Of a stretch of DNA of 64,000 bases, positions 1 to 9,717 are shown one piece after another; the stretch's first letter is position 1, and every line of letters begins with the position of its first letter. The stretch covers positions 1-64,000 of the forward strand of contig DASXSF010000108.1 of the NCBI GenBank assembly GCA_036506155.1, read 5' to 3'. The translations under genes were made by a program, and so were the position numbers. The DNA is from DASXRA01 sp036506155. Its GTDB lineage: Bacteria; Actinomycetota; Actinomycetes; Mycobacteriales; Jatrophihabitantaceae. Below the pieces are notes generated by a model, which saw only the letters and a program-made list of their open reading frames with translations, was not told where the DNA came from and ran no database searches.

Positions 1-815
1 GGGAACAGCAGCTCGATACCGGCGTGCTCCCGTAGGTGCTGCTGGACGGCGGGGATCAGGTGCGGCGGGATGTTCACGTCACGGACACCGGCCTCGGACT
101 TGGGTCGGCCGACGACCGGCGCACCGTCAACCCAGGTGACACCCCTCCTGATGTGGAGCACGCCGGCTTTGACGTCGACGTCCTTGCGGCGCAACTCCGC
201 GAGCTCGCCGTAACGCAGGCCGCACCAGGCGGCGAGCAGCACAAGCAGCCGGTACGCGGGGGTCATCGCCTCCACGATCGCCGCCAGCTCCTCGAGGGTG
301 GGGAGTTTGATGTCGCTGCGGCGTTTCGCTTTTCCGGCGCCGCGGATCACACACGGGCTGGCCGGGATGAGGCCGTCCTCGGCGGCGGTGCGGGTGATCG
401 TCGACAGCATGCTGTACGCCCGCGCCCGGTAGACGGGGCCGGTGTCCAGGCGTGCATGCCACGTCCGCACCATCTCCGGGGTCAGCTTCCCCAGCGGCAC
501 ATCCCCGAGGGCCGGCAGGACGAACCTGTCGAGCATGCGCCGGTACATCGCGACCGTACGCGGTCGTAGGTTCCGCTCGGTCAGCCACCGCTGGCTGTAT
601 TCGCCGAGCAGCAGCGGCCGCCGCTTCGACGGTGGTTTCCAGGTGCCGCGGGCGAGGTCGGCGCGCTGCGTCGCGAGCCACGTCTGCGCATCCAGCTTCG
701 TGCCGTACGTCATCGGCGCCGTCACGACGCCCGTGCTGCCGGGGATGGTGTACCGGGCCTGGAACCGCCCGGACGGCAGCCGGCGGACGCTACCGAACTG
801 CGACCGTCTCGCCAT
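1..815 (-). CDS. Tyrosine-type site-specific integrase, C-terminus cut by window edge
   Basis: The minus-strand frame is open from an ATG at 815 to the window edge and gives 271 residues. After a basic N-terminus, residues about 68-150 look like the core-binding (SAM-like) domain. The catalytic domain starts near 172. Arg201 in GLRYGEL is the first catalytic arginine, and Lys239 in RPKSEAG fits the beta-hairpin lysine. The HxxR box and the nucleophilic tyrosine would lie beyond base 1. GGAGG sits just upstream of the ATG. The family performs strand exchange for phages and integrative elements. Only the integrase is seen here, so the rest of any element would lie to the left. Family assignment is firm; whether the gene is complete cannot be judged. 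Confidence 0.9.
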   Translation of the reverse strand, partial: MARRSQFGSVRRLPSGRFQARYTIPGSTGVVTAPMTYGTKLDAQTWLATQRADLARGTWKPPSKRRPLLLGEYSQRWLTERNLRPRTVAMYRRMLDRFVLPALGDVPLGKLTPEMVRTWHARLDTGPVYRARAYSMLSTITRTAAEDGLIPASPCVIRGAGKAKRRSDIKLPTLEELAAIVEAMTPAYRLLVLLAAWCGLRYGELAELRRKDVDVKAGVLHIRRGVTWVDGAPVVGRPKSEAGVRDVNIPPHLIPAVQQHLREHAGIELLF

Positions 816-828
816 CGCGCCTCCCCAC

Positions 829-851
829 TTATTCGCACGCCGTGCGAATAA
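829..851. promoter_or_regulatory. Perfect palindrome directly upstream of the integrase gene
   Basis: TTATTCGCAC and its exact reverse complement GTGCGAATAA are separated by GCC. The palindrome ends 14 bases before the integrase ATG, between promoter and ribosome site. It could be an operator, an RNA hairpin in the leader, or a binding site for the recombinase or its directionality factor. The symmetry is seen; the role is inferred. Confidence 0.55.
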
Positions 852-853
852 CG

Positions 854-936
854 CTGTCTCATCTGAGACAGATGACCCCTCCAGATACCCCGCAGTACGG
901 GGTTATTGCGGGCCGCTGGTGTCTCATCTGAGACAG
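854..936. promoter_or_regulatory. Two identical operator-like palindromes upstream of the integrase
   Basis: The 16-base palindrome TGTCTCATCTGAGACA occurs at 855-870 and again at 920-935, 65 bases apart. The match extends one base further on the right. Each copy has 7-base arms around TC. Two identical copies with this spacing suggest cooperative binding by a dimeric regulator, or arm sites of a recombination complex. No cognate regulator gene is visible in the window. Confidence 0.6.
887..903. promoter_or_regulatory. Short inverted repeat between the two operator copies
   Basis: ACCCCG and CGGGGT flank a five-base loop (CAGTA). The repeat lies between the two palindrome copies. It may be a small hairpin in the integrase leader or a further protein site. 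There is no T-tract on either side, so a terminator role is weakly supported. Confidence 0.35.
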
Positions 937-991
937 CCTCCGTGCCAGCCACGTGCCAGAAGCACGGTCACTGGGTGTCGTCTTGTGTCTT

Positions 992-1017
992 GTACTGTCC
1001 GGGCGTACTGTACGGGC
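992..1017. repeat. Tandem 13-base direct repeat
   Basis: GTACTGTCCGGGC is followed directly by GTACTGTACGGGC, identical at 12 of 13 bases. A shorter direct repeat, CGTGCCAG, lies at 941-948 and 952-959. Direct repeats of this kind next to an integrase gene can be arm-type binding sites or part of an attachment site. The second end of any element is not visible, so this is an inference. Confidence 0.4.
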
Positions 1018-1025
1018 AGAACCGC

Positions 1026-2948
1026 TTACAGGGCAACGATTCTGGGGGTCGCGTCAAGCATTTCGGGGCTGGTAACAGTTCGGTCGGATTGCTTTTCGAA
1101 CTGGGTGCGATAGAGCTCCGCGTACAAGCCGCCTGCGGCAAGCAGCTCCGCGTGAGTGCCGCTCTGGACGACGCGGCCCTGGTCGACGACGAGGATCTTG
1201 TCGGCGCCGAGCACGGTTGACAGGCGGTGGGCGATAACCAGCGACGTCCGTCCGGTGAGAGCCTCGGCGAGCGCGGCCTGCACGGCGACTTCGCTCTCGC
1301 TATCCAGGTGCGCGGTGGCCTCGTCCAGGATCACGATCTCCGGTGCCTTGAGCAGCAGCCGGGCGATGGCAAGCCGCTGCTTCTCCCCGCCCGACAGGCG
1401 ATAGCCGCGATCGCCCACCACGGTGTCGAGCCCGTCGGGCAGCGACGCGACCAAATCGGCGATCTGCGCCGCCTCCACGGCCGCGCACAGCTCGCTCTCC
1501 TTGGCGTCCGGCTTGGCGTAGGTCAGGTTGCCCCGGATCGTGTCGTGGAACATGTGGGCGTCCTGGCTCACCACGCCGATTCGCTCGCGCAGTGACTGCT
1601 GCGTCACGTCGCGCACGTCGTACCCGCCGACGAGCACCCTCCCCGCGCGCACGTCGTAGATGCGCGGCACGAGCTGGCTGATCGTGGTCTTGCCCGCCCC
1701 GGACGGGCCAACCAGCGCGACCAGCTCTCCCGGCTCGGCACGCAAAGACACCCCGCGCAGCACCTCGGTCGCCGGTGCGGTGTCGAGCACGGCGACGTCC
1801 TCGAGCGAGGCCAGCGACACCTCGGCGGCCGTTGGGTAGGAGAAGCGCACATTGTCGAACTCGATGCTGCGCGCGTCTGCCGGTAGCTCCACGGCATCCG
1901 GCGCGTCGGCGATCATCGGGGGCAGGTCGAGTACCTCGAAGACCCGGTCGAAGCTCACCAGCGCGCTCATCACGTCCACCCGGGCGTTGGACAGGGCGGT
2001 CAGCGGCCCGTACAGCCGCGACAGCAGCAGCGCCAGGGTCACGACCGTGCCGGTGTCGAGCGTCCCGGTCAGCGCGTAGTAGCCGCCCAGCCCGTACACC
2101 AGCGCCTGCGCCAGCGCGGCCACCAGCGTGAGCGCCACGAAGAAGGCCCGCGCGTACATCGCGGACGTCACGCCGATGTCGCGCACCCGTGCGGCGCGGT
2201 TGCGGAACGACATGTCCTCGTCGGCGGGCCGCCCGAACAGCTTGACCAGCAGCGCTCCGGCGACGTTGAACCGCTCGGTCATCGTGGCGTTCATCGACGC
2301 GTTCAGGTTGTACGACTCTCGAGTGATCGCCTGCAGCCGCCGCCCGATCCGCCGGGCCGGCAGCACGAACAGCGGCAGCATCACCAACGCCAGCAGCGTG
2401 ATCTGCCACGACAGCGAGAACATCACAGCGGCGGTCAGCACGAGGCTCACGACGTTGGACACCAAGCCGGACAGCGTCGAGGTGAATGCCTGTTGCGCAC
2501 CGAGCACGTCGTTGTTGAGCCTGCTGACCAGGGCACCGGTCTGGGTGCGGGTGAAGAAGGCCAGCGGCATGCGCTGCACGTGGCCGAACACGGCGGTGCG
2601 CATATCGAAGATCAGGCCCTCGCCGATCCGGGCCGAATACCAGCGCTGCGCAAACGACAGCACCGCGTCGATTACGGCCAGCGCCGCGATCACGATCGCG
2701 ATCTTGACGACGACCCGCACCTCGCCGTGCCGGCTGATCTCGTTGACCACCTTGCCGGCCAGCACCGGAGTGGCAACCCCGATGAGCGCGTCGATCACGA
2801 CCACGACGAGGAAGATCAGCAGCTCGCGTCGGTACGGGCGGGCGAAGCGCATGATCCGCTTCCAGGTGCCCGGCGGGATCTGTTTGTCGACGACCGACGA
2901 ATCTCGTCGGGTCATCGACCAGACCGCGTGCATGTTGCTCATCGACAC
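1026..2948 (-). CDS. ABC exporter, fused membrane and ATPase domains
   Basis: This 640-residue half-transporter of the multidrug/lipid exporter type has a six-helix membrane domain (about 25-330) followed by an ATPase domain. Walker A GPSGAGKTT is near 412, the signature LSGGEKQR near 516 and Walker B IVILDEAT near 535, with the H-loop histidine in AHRLS. Such proteins work as dimers in the inner membrane and expel drugs, lipids or peptides. The substrate cannot be read from sequence. I start at GTG 2948 because GGAGG lies eight bases upstream. An in-frame TTG at 2972 would add eight residues and lacks a ribosome site. No partner half-transporter gene is adjacent, so a homodimer is likely. 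Confidence 0.9.
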   Translation of the reverse strand: MSMSNMHAVWSMTRRDSSVVDKQIPPGTWKRIMRFARPYRRELLIFLVVVVIDALIGVATPVLAGKVVNEISRHGEVRVVVKIAIVIAALAVIDAVLSFAQRWYSARIGEGLIFDMRTAVFGHVQRMPLAFFTRTQTGALVSRLNNDVLGAQQAFTSTLSGLVSNVVSLVLTAAVMFSLSWQITLLALVMLPLFVLPARRIGRRLQAITRESYNLNASMNATMTERFNVAGALLVKLFGRPADEDMSFRNRAARVRDIGVTSAMYARAFFVALTLVAALAQALVYGLGGYYALTGTLDTGTVVTLALLLSRLYGPLTALSNARVDVMSALVSFDRVFEVLDLPPMIADAPDAVELPADARSIEFDNVRFSYPTAAEVSLASLEDVAVLDTAPATEVLRGVSLRAEPGELVALVGPSGAGKTTISQLVPRIYDVRAGRVLVGGYDVRDVTQQSLRERIGVVSQDAHMFHDTIRGNLTYAKPDAKESELCAAVEAAQIADLVASLPDGLDTVVGDRGYRLSGGEKQRLAIARLLLKAPEIVILDEATAHLDSESEVAVQAALAEALTGRTSLVIAHRLSTVLGADKILVVDQGRVVQSGTHAELLAAGGLYAELYRTQFEKQSDRTVTSPEMLDATPRIVAL

Positions 2949-3042
2949 TGCGACCACCTCCGCCCCGCGCAAACGTAGCGCGCCGGTCAGACGTTCCCAG
3001 GTTCGCTAGCAGCGGAGCGATGAGCGCTCCCGCGGGATGGGA

Positions 3043-3783
3043 TTACCGCTCGTCGAACAGGTGAGCGAGCTCGCGCAGGCGCCGATACTGGGCTTCGCGC
3101 TCGGCGAGTTCCTGCTCGGCCTGGCTGCGCCCGGATGCCGCAAGCAGCAGCGCCTTCGTCTCGATCGCCGCGTCGCGGGGCACGGCGAGCAGCGCCGCCA
3201 CGGTCGCGTCGACGACCCGGCCGAGGTCGCCCGGCGGCGTGATTGTCGAGGCCAGCCCGATGCGCAGCGCCTCGTCGGCCGGCACGCGGCGCCCGGTCAG
3301 GCAGATGTCGGCTGCGCGGGAGTAGCCGACCAACTCGACCAGCCGCTTGGTGCCGCCGAGATCGGGCACGAGGCCCAGGCTTGGCTCTGCCATGGCGAAC
3401 TGGGCGTCGTCGGCCGCGATGCGGAGATCGCATGCGAGCGCGAGCTGAAACCCCGCGCCGATAGCGTGCCCGTGAACCGCCGCCACGCTGACGATGTCCG
3501 GGCGGGCCAGCCACCCGAACGCAGCCTGGTAGGTGGCGATCGTGTCGCTGGCCTCGTCCGGATGTGCGGCGGCGAGCGCGACCAGGCCGAGGCTCGCGTC
3601 CGGTGCGAACATCGCCCGATCGAGCCCGGCCGAGAACGCCGGGCCCTCGCCACGGACGACCACCACGCGAACGCTGCCGGGAAGGTCCGCCCCGGTGCGG
3701 CCCAGCCAGGTCCAGGTGTGCGGCGTCTGGGCGTTGCGCCGCTCGGGCCGGCTCAACGTGATCGTCGCGACCGCGTCCGTCAC
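3043..3783 (-). CDS. Enoyl-CoA hydratase/isomerase family protein
   Basis: The 246-residue crotonase-fold protein carries the oxyanion-hole segments GPAFSAGLD (about 50) and AIGAGFQLALACD (about 108). The motif MAEPSLGLVP, with a glutamate at the usual acid position, follows. The family hydrates or isomerises acyl-CoA thioesters in fatty-acid or amino-acid breakdown. Substrate is not predictable. The gene begins 43 bases after the small HTH gene on the same strand, so the two may be cotranscribed. The GTG start has no strong ribosome site. The frame is open upstream without another usual start codon, so the N-terminus is the uncertain part. Confidence 0.85.
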   Translation of the reverse strand: MTDAVATITLSRPERRNAQTPHTWTWLGRTGADLPGSVRVVVVRGEGPAFSAGLDRAMFAPDASLGLVALAAAHPDEASDTIATYQAAFGWLARPDIVSVAAVHGHAIGAGFQLALACDLRIAADDAQFAMAEPSLGLVPDLGGTKRLVELVGYSRAADICLTGRRVPADEALRIGLASTITPPGDLGRVVDATVAALLAVPRDAAIETKALLLAASGRSQAEQELAEREAQYRRLRELAHLFDER

Positions 3784-3826
3784 GTCCAGCCGGAAACCCG
3801 CCTCGGGCGGGATGTCGATCAGTGCG

Positions 3827-4042
3827 CTACTTGCCCTTCTTCTTCGCCCGGGTCGCTCCGCCGCGACCTCGCAGCGTCGCGCCCGACTCGGTGAGCACCC
3901 GGTGTACGAAGCCGTAGGAGCGCCCGTGGCTCTCGGCCAGCTCTCGGATGCTGCGACCCTTGTCGTATTGCTTGCGCAGGTCGTTCGCGAGCTTGTTGCG
4001 CTCGGCCCCTGTGATGCGAGCGCCCTTCTTCAGCACGGCCAT
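3827..4042 (-). CDS. Small helix-turn-helix protein conserved in actinobacteria
   Basis: The 71-residue basic protein starts MAVLKKGARITG, has a helix-turn-helix centred on SIRELAESHGRSYGFVHRVL (about 31-50) and ends in a lysine-rich tail. This small DNA-binding type is widespread in actinobacteria, with no settled role known to me. I use ATG 4042 because GGAGG lies eight bases upstream. A longer frame to 4135 lacks such support. The basic tail suggests nonspecific DNA contact, as in nucleoid-associated proteins, but that is inference. Confidence 0.75.
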   Translation of the reverse strand: MAVLKKGARITGAERNKLANDLRKQYDKGRSIRELAESHGRSYGFVHRVLTESGATLRGRGGATRAKKKGK

Positions 4043-4202
4043 GCCTTCACCCTCCGGACTAGTCCCCGCGAGCGACCATGCCTGCCGGCTGATCTCTCCC
4101 CGACCCATGAACATGACGGTGGATGCCACGGTCATACAGCTACGTGTGACCCGTCGCGGACTTGATAGCAGCGGGAATGCGCCCGCGCAAGATCGTCAGG
4201 CG

Positions 4203-4217
4203 GTTGTGTTGCACAAC
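4203..4217. promoter_or_regulatory. Palindrome upstream of the small HTH gene
   Basis: GTTGTG and CACAAC flank TTG. The palindrome lies in the 208-base gap between the ABC-F stop and the HTH start, on the promoter side of the HTH gene. It is a candidate operator, possibly autoregulatory. The symmetry is seen; the binding is inferred. Confidence 0.35.
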
Positions 4218-4250
4218 TGCGCGGACGGCCGGGACAAAACACCGAATACC

Positions 4251-5858
<1,608 letters not shown>

Positions 5859-5867
5859 GAGAAAAGG

Positions 5868-5944
5868 GACTCCCTGGACTGGACGTGAGGCGGACGACGG
5901 GACAACATCGCCTGCTCAACTCGGGAGTCGGTGCACGAGTCCAG
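5868..5944 (-). promoter_or_regulatory. Interlocking inverted repeats in the ABC-F leader
   Basis: GACTCCC (5868-5874) can pair with GGGAGTC (5923-5929), and CTGGACT (5874-5880) can pair with AGTCCAG (5938-5944). The two pairings cross, so they would form a pseudoknot or exclude each other. That layout resembles attenuators, and leader attenuation is known for some antibiotic-resistance ABC-F genes. Seven-base arms in GC-rich DNA can also arise by chance. Confidence 0.3.
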
Positions 5945-6009
5945 TGTAACCGGCTACGGCTAGCCAAAATGCGTCGCAGCACATCAGTGCCTGATGATTG
6001 GCTGGAGCC

Positions 6010-7254
6010 GTGCCGGACACCGAGGCCGCGACGGCTGCTCCACCGCGATCGGTGTCGCGTGCTCGCGCGGCGTTCCACAGTCGCGTCGACGGCCTCCCCG
6101 CCCCGTACTGGTGGTTGTGGCTCGGCACGCTGATCAACCGCGCGGGCACGTTCATCGAACCCTTCGCGATCCTCTACCTCACCGGCCCGCGGCACCTGTC
6201 GATCGCGACCGCCGGCACCGTCGTCACCGTGTGGGGCGTCGGATCGGTCGTTTCTCAGCCCATCGGCGGGTACCTCACCGACCGGATCGGACGGCGCACC
6301 ACGCTCAGCCTCGGCATGTTTGCGGTCGCATTCGCGCTGGGCCTGCTGGCGCTGGCGCGCGGCCTTCCGGCGATCATGCTCGCGGCACTGTTCCTCGGTG
6401 TCGTCGGTGACGTATATCGCCCGGCGGCCTCGGCCACCGTCGCCGATCTGCTCGACGGCGAGCAGCGCACCCGGGCGTTTGCGCTGCAGTTCTGGGCGAT
6501 CAACCTGGGCTTCTCGGTGGCTGCGCTGTCCGCGGGACTGCTGGTGCAGCTCGGGTTCGGGACGCTGTTCGCAGTCGACGCCGCCACCAGCCTGCTGTTC
6601 GGGCTGGTCGTCCTGCGCAAAGTGCCCGAGACCCGTCCCGCCAGCGCTGTCCGCCATGAACACGAGGAGGCTGCCTGGCGGTTGATGCTGCGAGACCGGG
6701 TGCTGCTCGCCCTCGTGGCGCTGTTCCTCTGCTACGCGACGTTGTACGGCCAGGTCTACGTGACCCTCCCCCTGGCGGTGCGCGACGCCGGGCTGGGTAC
6801 CCGCTCGTACGGGCTGATCATGGCGGTGAACGGCATCGTGATCGTCATCGTGCAGCCCCTCGCCCTGAACTTCATCGCGTGTGCGCGGCGCACGGTGCTA
6901 CTGCCGGCCACGATCCTGCTCGTGGGCGGCGGCATCGCGCTGAGCGGTGTGTGCAGCAGCACCTGGGCATTCGCACTCACCGTCGTCGTGTGGACGCTGG
7001 GCGAGATCGGGCAGACGACGGCGCTGATGGCGTTGGTCGCCTCGATCGCCCCCGAAGCGTTGCGCGGCCGGTATATGGGCGCTGTGGGCCTTGCGTGGGG
7101 GGCGTCCGCGATGATCGCGCCGTTCCTCGGCTCGCGCGTGTACGCAGCAAGCCCCGGCGCTTTGTGGCTCGGCTGCCTTGCCCTGGCCGGGGTTGCCGCG
7201 GCCGGACTGTACGCGCTGGCGGCGCGGCTGCAGAAGGTGCCCACGGCGCAATAG
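6010..7254 (+). CDS. MFS transporter
   Basis: The 414-residue protein has about twelve hydrophobic segments and the MFS loop motif GGYLTDRIGRR between helices two and three. The motif marks it as a secondary transporter, probably a drug or metabolite/proton antiporter. Its substrate is unknown. I prefer GTG 6010; a TTG at 5998 in the same frame would add four residues. The gene is divergent from the ABC-F gene and both share a 150-base intergenic region. A GGCTA-CGGC-TAGCC inverted repeat near 5952 sits in the promoter region. Confidence 0.85.
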   Translation: MPDTEAATAAPPRSVSRARAAFHSRVDGLPAPYWWLWLGTLINRAGTFIEPFAILYLTGPRHLSIATAGTVVTVWGVGSVVSQPIGGYLTDRIGRRTTLSLGMFAVAFALGLLALARGLPAIMLAALFLGVVGDVYRPAASATVADLLDGEQRTRAFALQFWAINLGFSVAALSAGLLVQLGFGTLFAVDAATSLLFGLVVLRKVPETRPASAVRHEHEEAAWRLMLRDRVLLALVALFLCYATLYGQVYVTLPLAVRDAGLGTRSYGLIMAVNGIVIVIVQPLALNFIACARRTVLLPATILLVGGGIALSGVCSSTWAFALTVVVWTLGEIGQTTALMALVASIAPEALRGRYMGAVGLAWGASAMIAPFLGSRVYAASPGALWLGCLALAGVAAAGLYALAARLQKVPTAQ

Positions 7255-7288
7255 CCGGGCCGGGCGATCCCTGCGACGATGGACGTCG

Positions 7289-8221
7289 GTGAGGTACAAC
7301 GAGAACGCCCGGCTCGACACGTCTGAGATACAGGACGCGCGCCGCGGCGGGTTGTTGCCCGGCAGCCGGGGTGGCCAGGTGGCGCTGGGTGGCGGAGGAC
7401 TTGGCGTGCTGGGGGTGCTCGTCGTCCTGCTGTTGAATGTCCTCGGAGGAGGCGGCGGCACGGACCTCGGCAACGTGCTCGGTCAGCTGGGCCAAGACGG
7501 CGGACCGGCCACGGCGGACAACGCCGAGGTCCAGCAGGAGTGCCAGACCGGCGCGGACGCCAACGCCAAGCTGGACTGTGCGGCGGTAGCCGACATCGAC
7601 TCGATCCAGGCGTACTGGACCCGCGAGCTACCCAAGCTCGGCACGCGGTACGTGCCGGTGCCGACGGTTTGGTTCAGTGGGCAGGTGCAGACGGGCTGCG
7701 GCGGCGCGACCAGCGATTCGGGGCCGTTCTACTGCCCGGCCGACAAGCGTGTCTACATCGACTTGACGTTCTACGAGGATTTGCACAAACAGTTCGGCGC
7801 CGAGGGCGGCCTGTTCGTCAACGCCTACGTGCTGGCGCACGAGTACGGCCACCACGTCCAGGACCTGCTCGGTATCGAGTCGCGTGTTCGCACCCGGGAG
7901 GGTCCGACGTCGGATTCGGTTCGCCTCGAACTTCAGGCGGACTGCTTTGCCGGCGTGTGGGCGAAGCACGCCACGGAGCCGGGTCCGAACGGCGAACCAC
8001 CGCTGATCAGCGAAATCACCCCGGACGACTTCAACCGGGCGCTCGACACGGCGGGGCGAATCGGCGACGACTGGATCCAGAAGAACCTCGGTGGCGGCAC
8101 CGTGAACCAGAACACCTTCACCCACGGCACATCCGCGCAACGCGAGAAGTGGCTGACCACCGGCTACCAGACCGGCGACCCGAAGGCCTGCGACACCTTC
8201 AGCGCGACCAGCCTCGGATAG
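7289..8221 (+). CDS. Membrane-anchored neutral zinc metallopeptidase (YpfJ-like)
   Basis: The 310-residue protein has a short basic N-terminus, one glycine-rich membrane segment (about 30-52) and an extracellular catalytic domain. The zinc site HEYGHH is at about 184-189 and ELQADCFAG follows about 25 residues later, supplying the third ligand region. Cysteine pairs in the outer domain suggest disulfides. The family is common and its natural substrates are not established. The start is GTG 7289, because the stretch upstream in this frame lacks protein-like composition. It lies 34 bases after the MFS gene on the same strand. Confidence 0.85.
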   Translation: MRYNENARLDTSEIQDARRGGLLPGSRGGQVALGGGGLGVLGVLVVLLLNVLGGGGGTDLGNVLGQLGQDGGPATADNAEVQQECQTGADANAKLDCAAVADIDSIQAYWTRELPKLGTRYVPVPTVWFSGQVQTGCGGATSDSGPFYCPADKRVYIDLTFYEDLHKQFGAEGGLFVNAYVLAHEYGHHVQDLLGIESRVRTREGPTSDSVRLELQADCFAGVWAKHATEPGPNGEPPLISEITPDDFNRALDTAGRIGDDWIQKNLGGGTVNQNTFTHGTSAQREKWLTTGYQTGDPKACDTFSATSLG

Positions 8222-8289
8222 GGCACGCGCAGTCTCGAAGCCCGACAAGGTCATTCGCAGTGGCGACGCGATGTACCACCATAGGAGGC

Positions 8290-9711
8290 GTGCCAGACGC
8301 GATCGTCATCGGCGCGGGGCCGAACGGCCTGACCGCGGCGGTGACGCTGGCCCAGGCCGGCCTGGACGTCGTCGTCTACGAGGCCAGTGCGACACCGGGG
8401 GGCGGGGCGCGTACCGCTCCGCTCACACTGCCGGGGTTCCGCCACGACACATGCTCGGCGGTACATCCGCTCGCCGCGGGCTCCCCGGTGCTCCAGGCGC
8501 TGGCGCTCAGCGAGCACGGCGTGACCTGGGTGCATCCTGACCTGCCTCTCGCCCACCCGTTCCCGGACGGAAGCGCCGCGGTATTGGCACCGTCCCCGCA
8601 CGACACGGCCGCCTCGCTCAGCCCCGACCGCCGTGCATACCTGCACCTGGTACGGCCCTACGCCGGGCGCTGGGACGAGCTTGCGCCCGACTTCCTGCGT
8701 GCCCCGTTGTCCGGCTGGCCGGCGCACCCCCTGTTGCTGGCGCGATTCGGGCTACGCGCCGGACTCCCCGCCGCCGTGCTGGCCCGTCGCTTCCGCGGCG
8801 ACCGGGCGCGTGGCCTGTTCGCCGGACTCGCCGCACACACGATCGCGCCGCTGACCTCACCGGTCACCGGCGGTGTCGCGCTGGCCTTCGCGCTGGCGGC
8901 GCACGCCACCGGCTGGCCATTCCCGCGGGGAGGCTCGCAGGCGCTGTCCGACGCGCTGGTGTCGTTGCTGCGCTCGCTCGGCGGGCACGTCAAACCCGAC
9001 TGTCCCGTCGAGTCGCTGGACGAGCTTCCGGCAGCCGGCGCGTACCTGTTCGACACCGATCCGGCACAGCTCATCGCGATCGCCGGCAAGCGCCTGCCGG
9101 ACCGGTACATCGAGCACCTGCGCCGCCGCCCTTCCGGACCGGCCGTCTTCAAGATCGACTACGCACTGTCCGACCCGGTGCCCTGGACCGCGAGCGAGTG
9201 TCACCAGGCCGGGACCGTCCACTTGGGTGCGTCGCTGGACGAGATCGGTGCCGCGCTGCGTGCCGTGCATCGCGGCAACGCGCCCGCCCGGCCGTTCCTG
9301 ATCGTGGCCCAGCCCAGCCTGTTCGACACGACGCGCGCGCCCGCAGGTTCGCACGTGCTGTGGGTGTACGGACACGTGCCGAACGGCTGGACCGGGGATC
9401 TGACCGGCGCCATCGAGGCGCAGTTGGAGCGGTTCGCGCCCGGCTTCCGGGACGTCGTCCTGGCGCGCACGGCTACCACGCCGGCTGCGCTGGAAGCCCG
9501 CAACCGCAACAACGTCGGCGGCGACATCGCAGGCGGGCGCAGCGACGGATTGCGATTGCTCTTCCGGCCCACGTTCGCGCGGGTGCCATATGCGACCCCG
9601 GACCGGGGCGTATACCTGTGCTCGTCGTCGACACCGCCCGGGCCCGGTGTGCACGGGATGTGCGGCTACCACGCCGCGCGCGTGGCACTGCGGCGCGTCT
9701 TCGGGAGATGA
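8290..9711 (+). CDS. FAD-dependent oxidoreductase of the phytoene desaturase family
   Basis: The 473-residue protein opens with a dinucleotide-binding strand and the motif GAGPNG at about 8-13. The YEAS acid that binds the ribose follows, and a C-terminal SSTPPGPGVHGMCGYHAA segment closes the FAD site. This matches carotenoid desaturase/isomerase relatives. No crtB, crtE or other carotenoid gene is nearby, so a carotenoid role is not supported. I place the start at GTG 8290 because the fold begins at once. That start has AGGAGG only one base away, so GTG 8260 is a fair alternative. The next gene follows after six bases. Confidence 0.85.
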   Translation: MPDAIVIGAGPNGLTAAVTLAQAGLDVVVYEASATPGGGARTAPLTLPGFRHDTCSAVHPLAAGSPVLQALALSEHGVTWVHPDLPLAHPFPDGSAAVLAPSPHDTAASLSPDRRAYLHLVRPYAGRWDELAPDFLRAPLSGWPAHPLLLARFGLRAGLPAAVLARRFRGDRARGLFAGLAAHTIAPLTSPVTGGVALAFALAAHATGWPFPRGGSQALSDALVSLLRSLGGHVKPDCPVESLDELPAAGAYLFDTDPAQLIAIAGKRLPDRYIEHLRRRPSGPAVFKIDYALSDPVPWTASECHQAGTVHLGASLDEIGAALRAVHRGNAPARPFLIVAQPSLFDTTRAPAGSHVLWVYGHVPNGWTGDLTGAIEAQLERFAPGFRDVVLARTATTPAALEARNRNNVGGDIAGGRSDGLRLLFRPTFARVPYATPDRGVYLCSSSTPPGPGVHGMCGYHAARVALRRVFGR

Positions 9712-9717
9712 GCTCCT

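Noticed and set aside
7540..8289. A 250-residue N-terminal extension of the phytoene-desaturase-like protein
   Set aside because: The stretch overlaps the metallopeptidase gene in another frame and reads as an Arg/Gly-rich shadow; the FAD fold begins at 8290.
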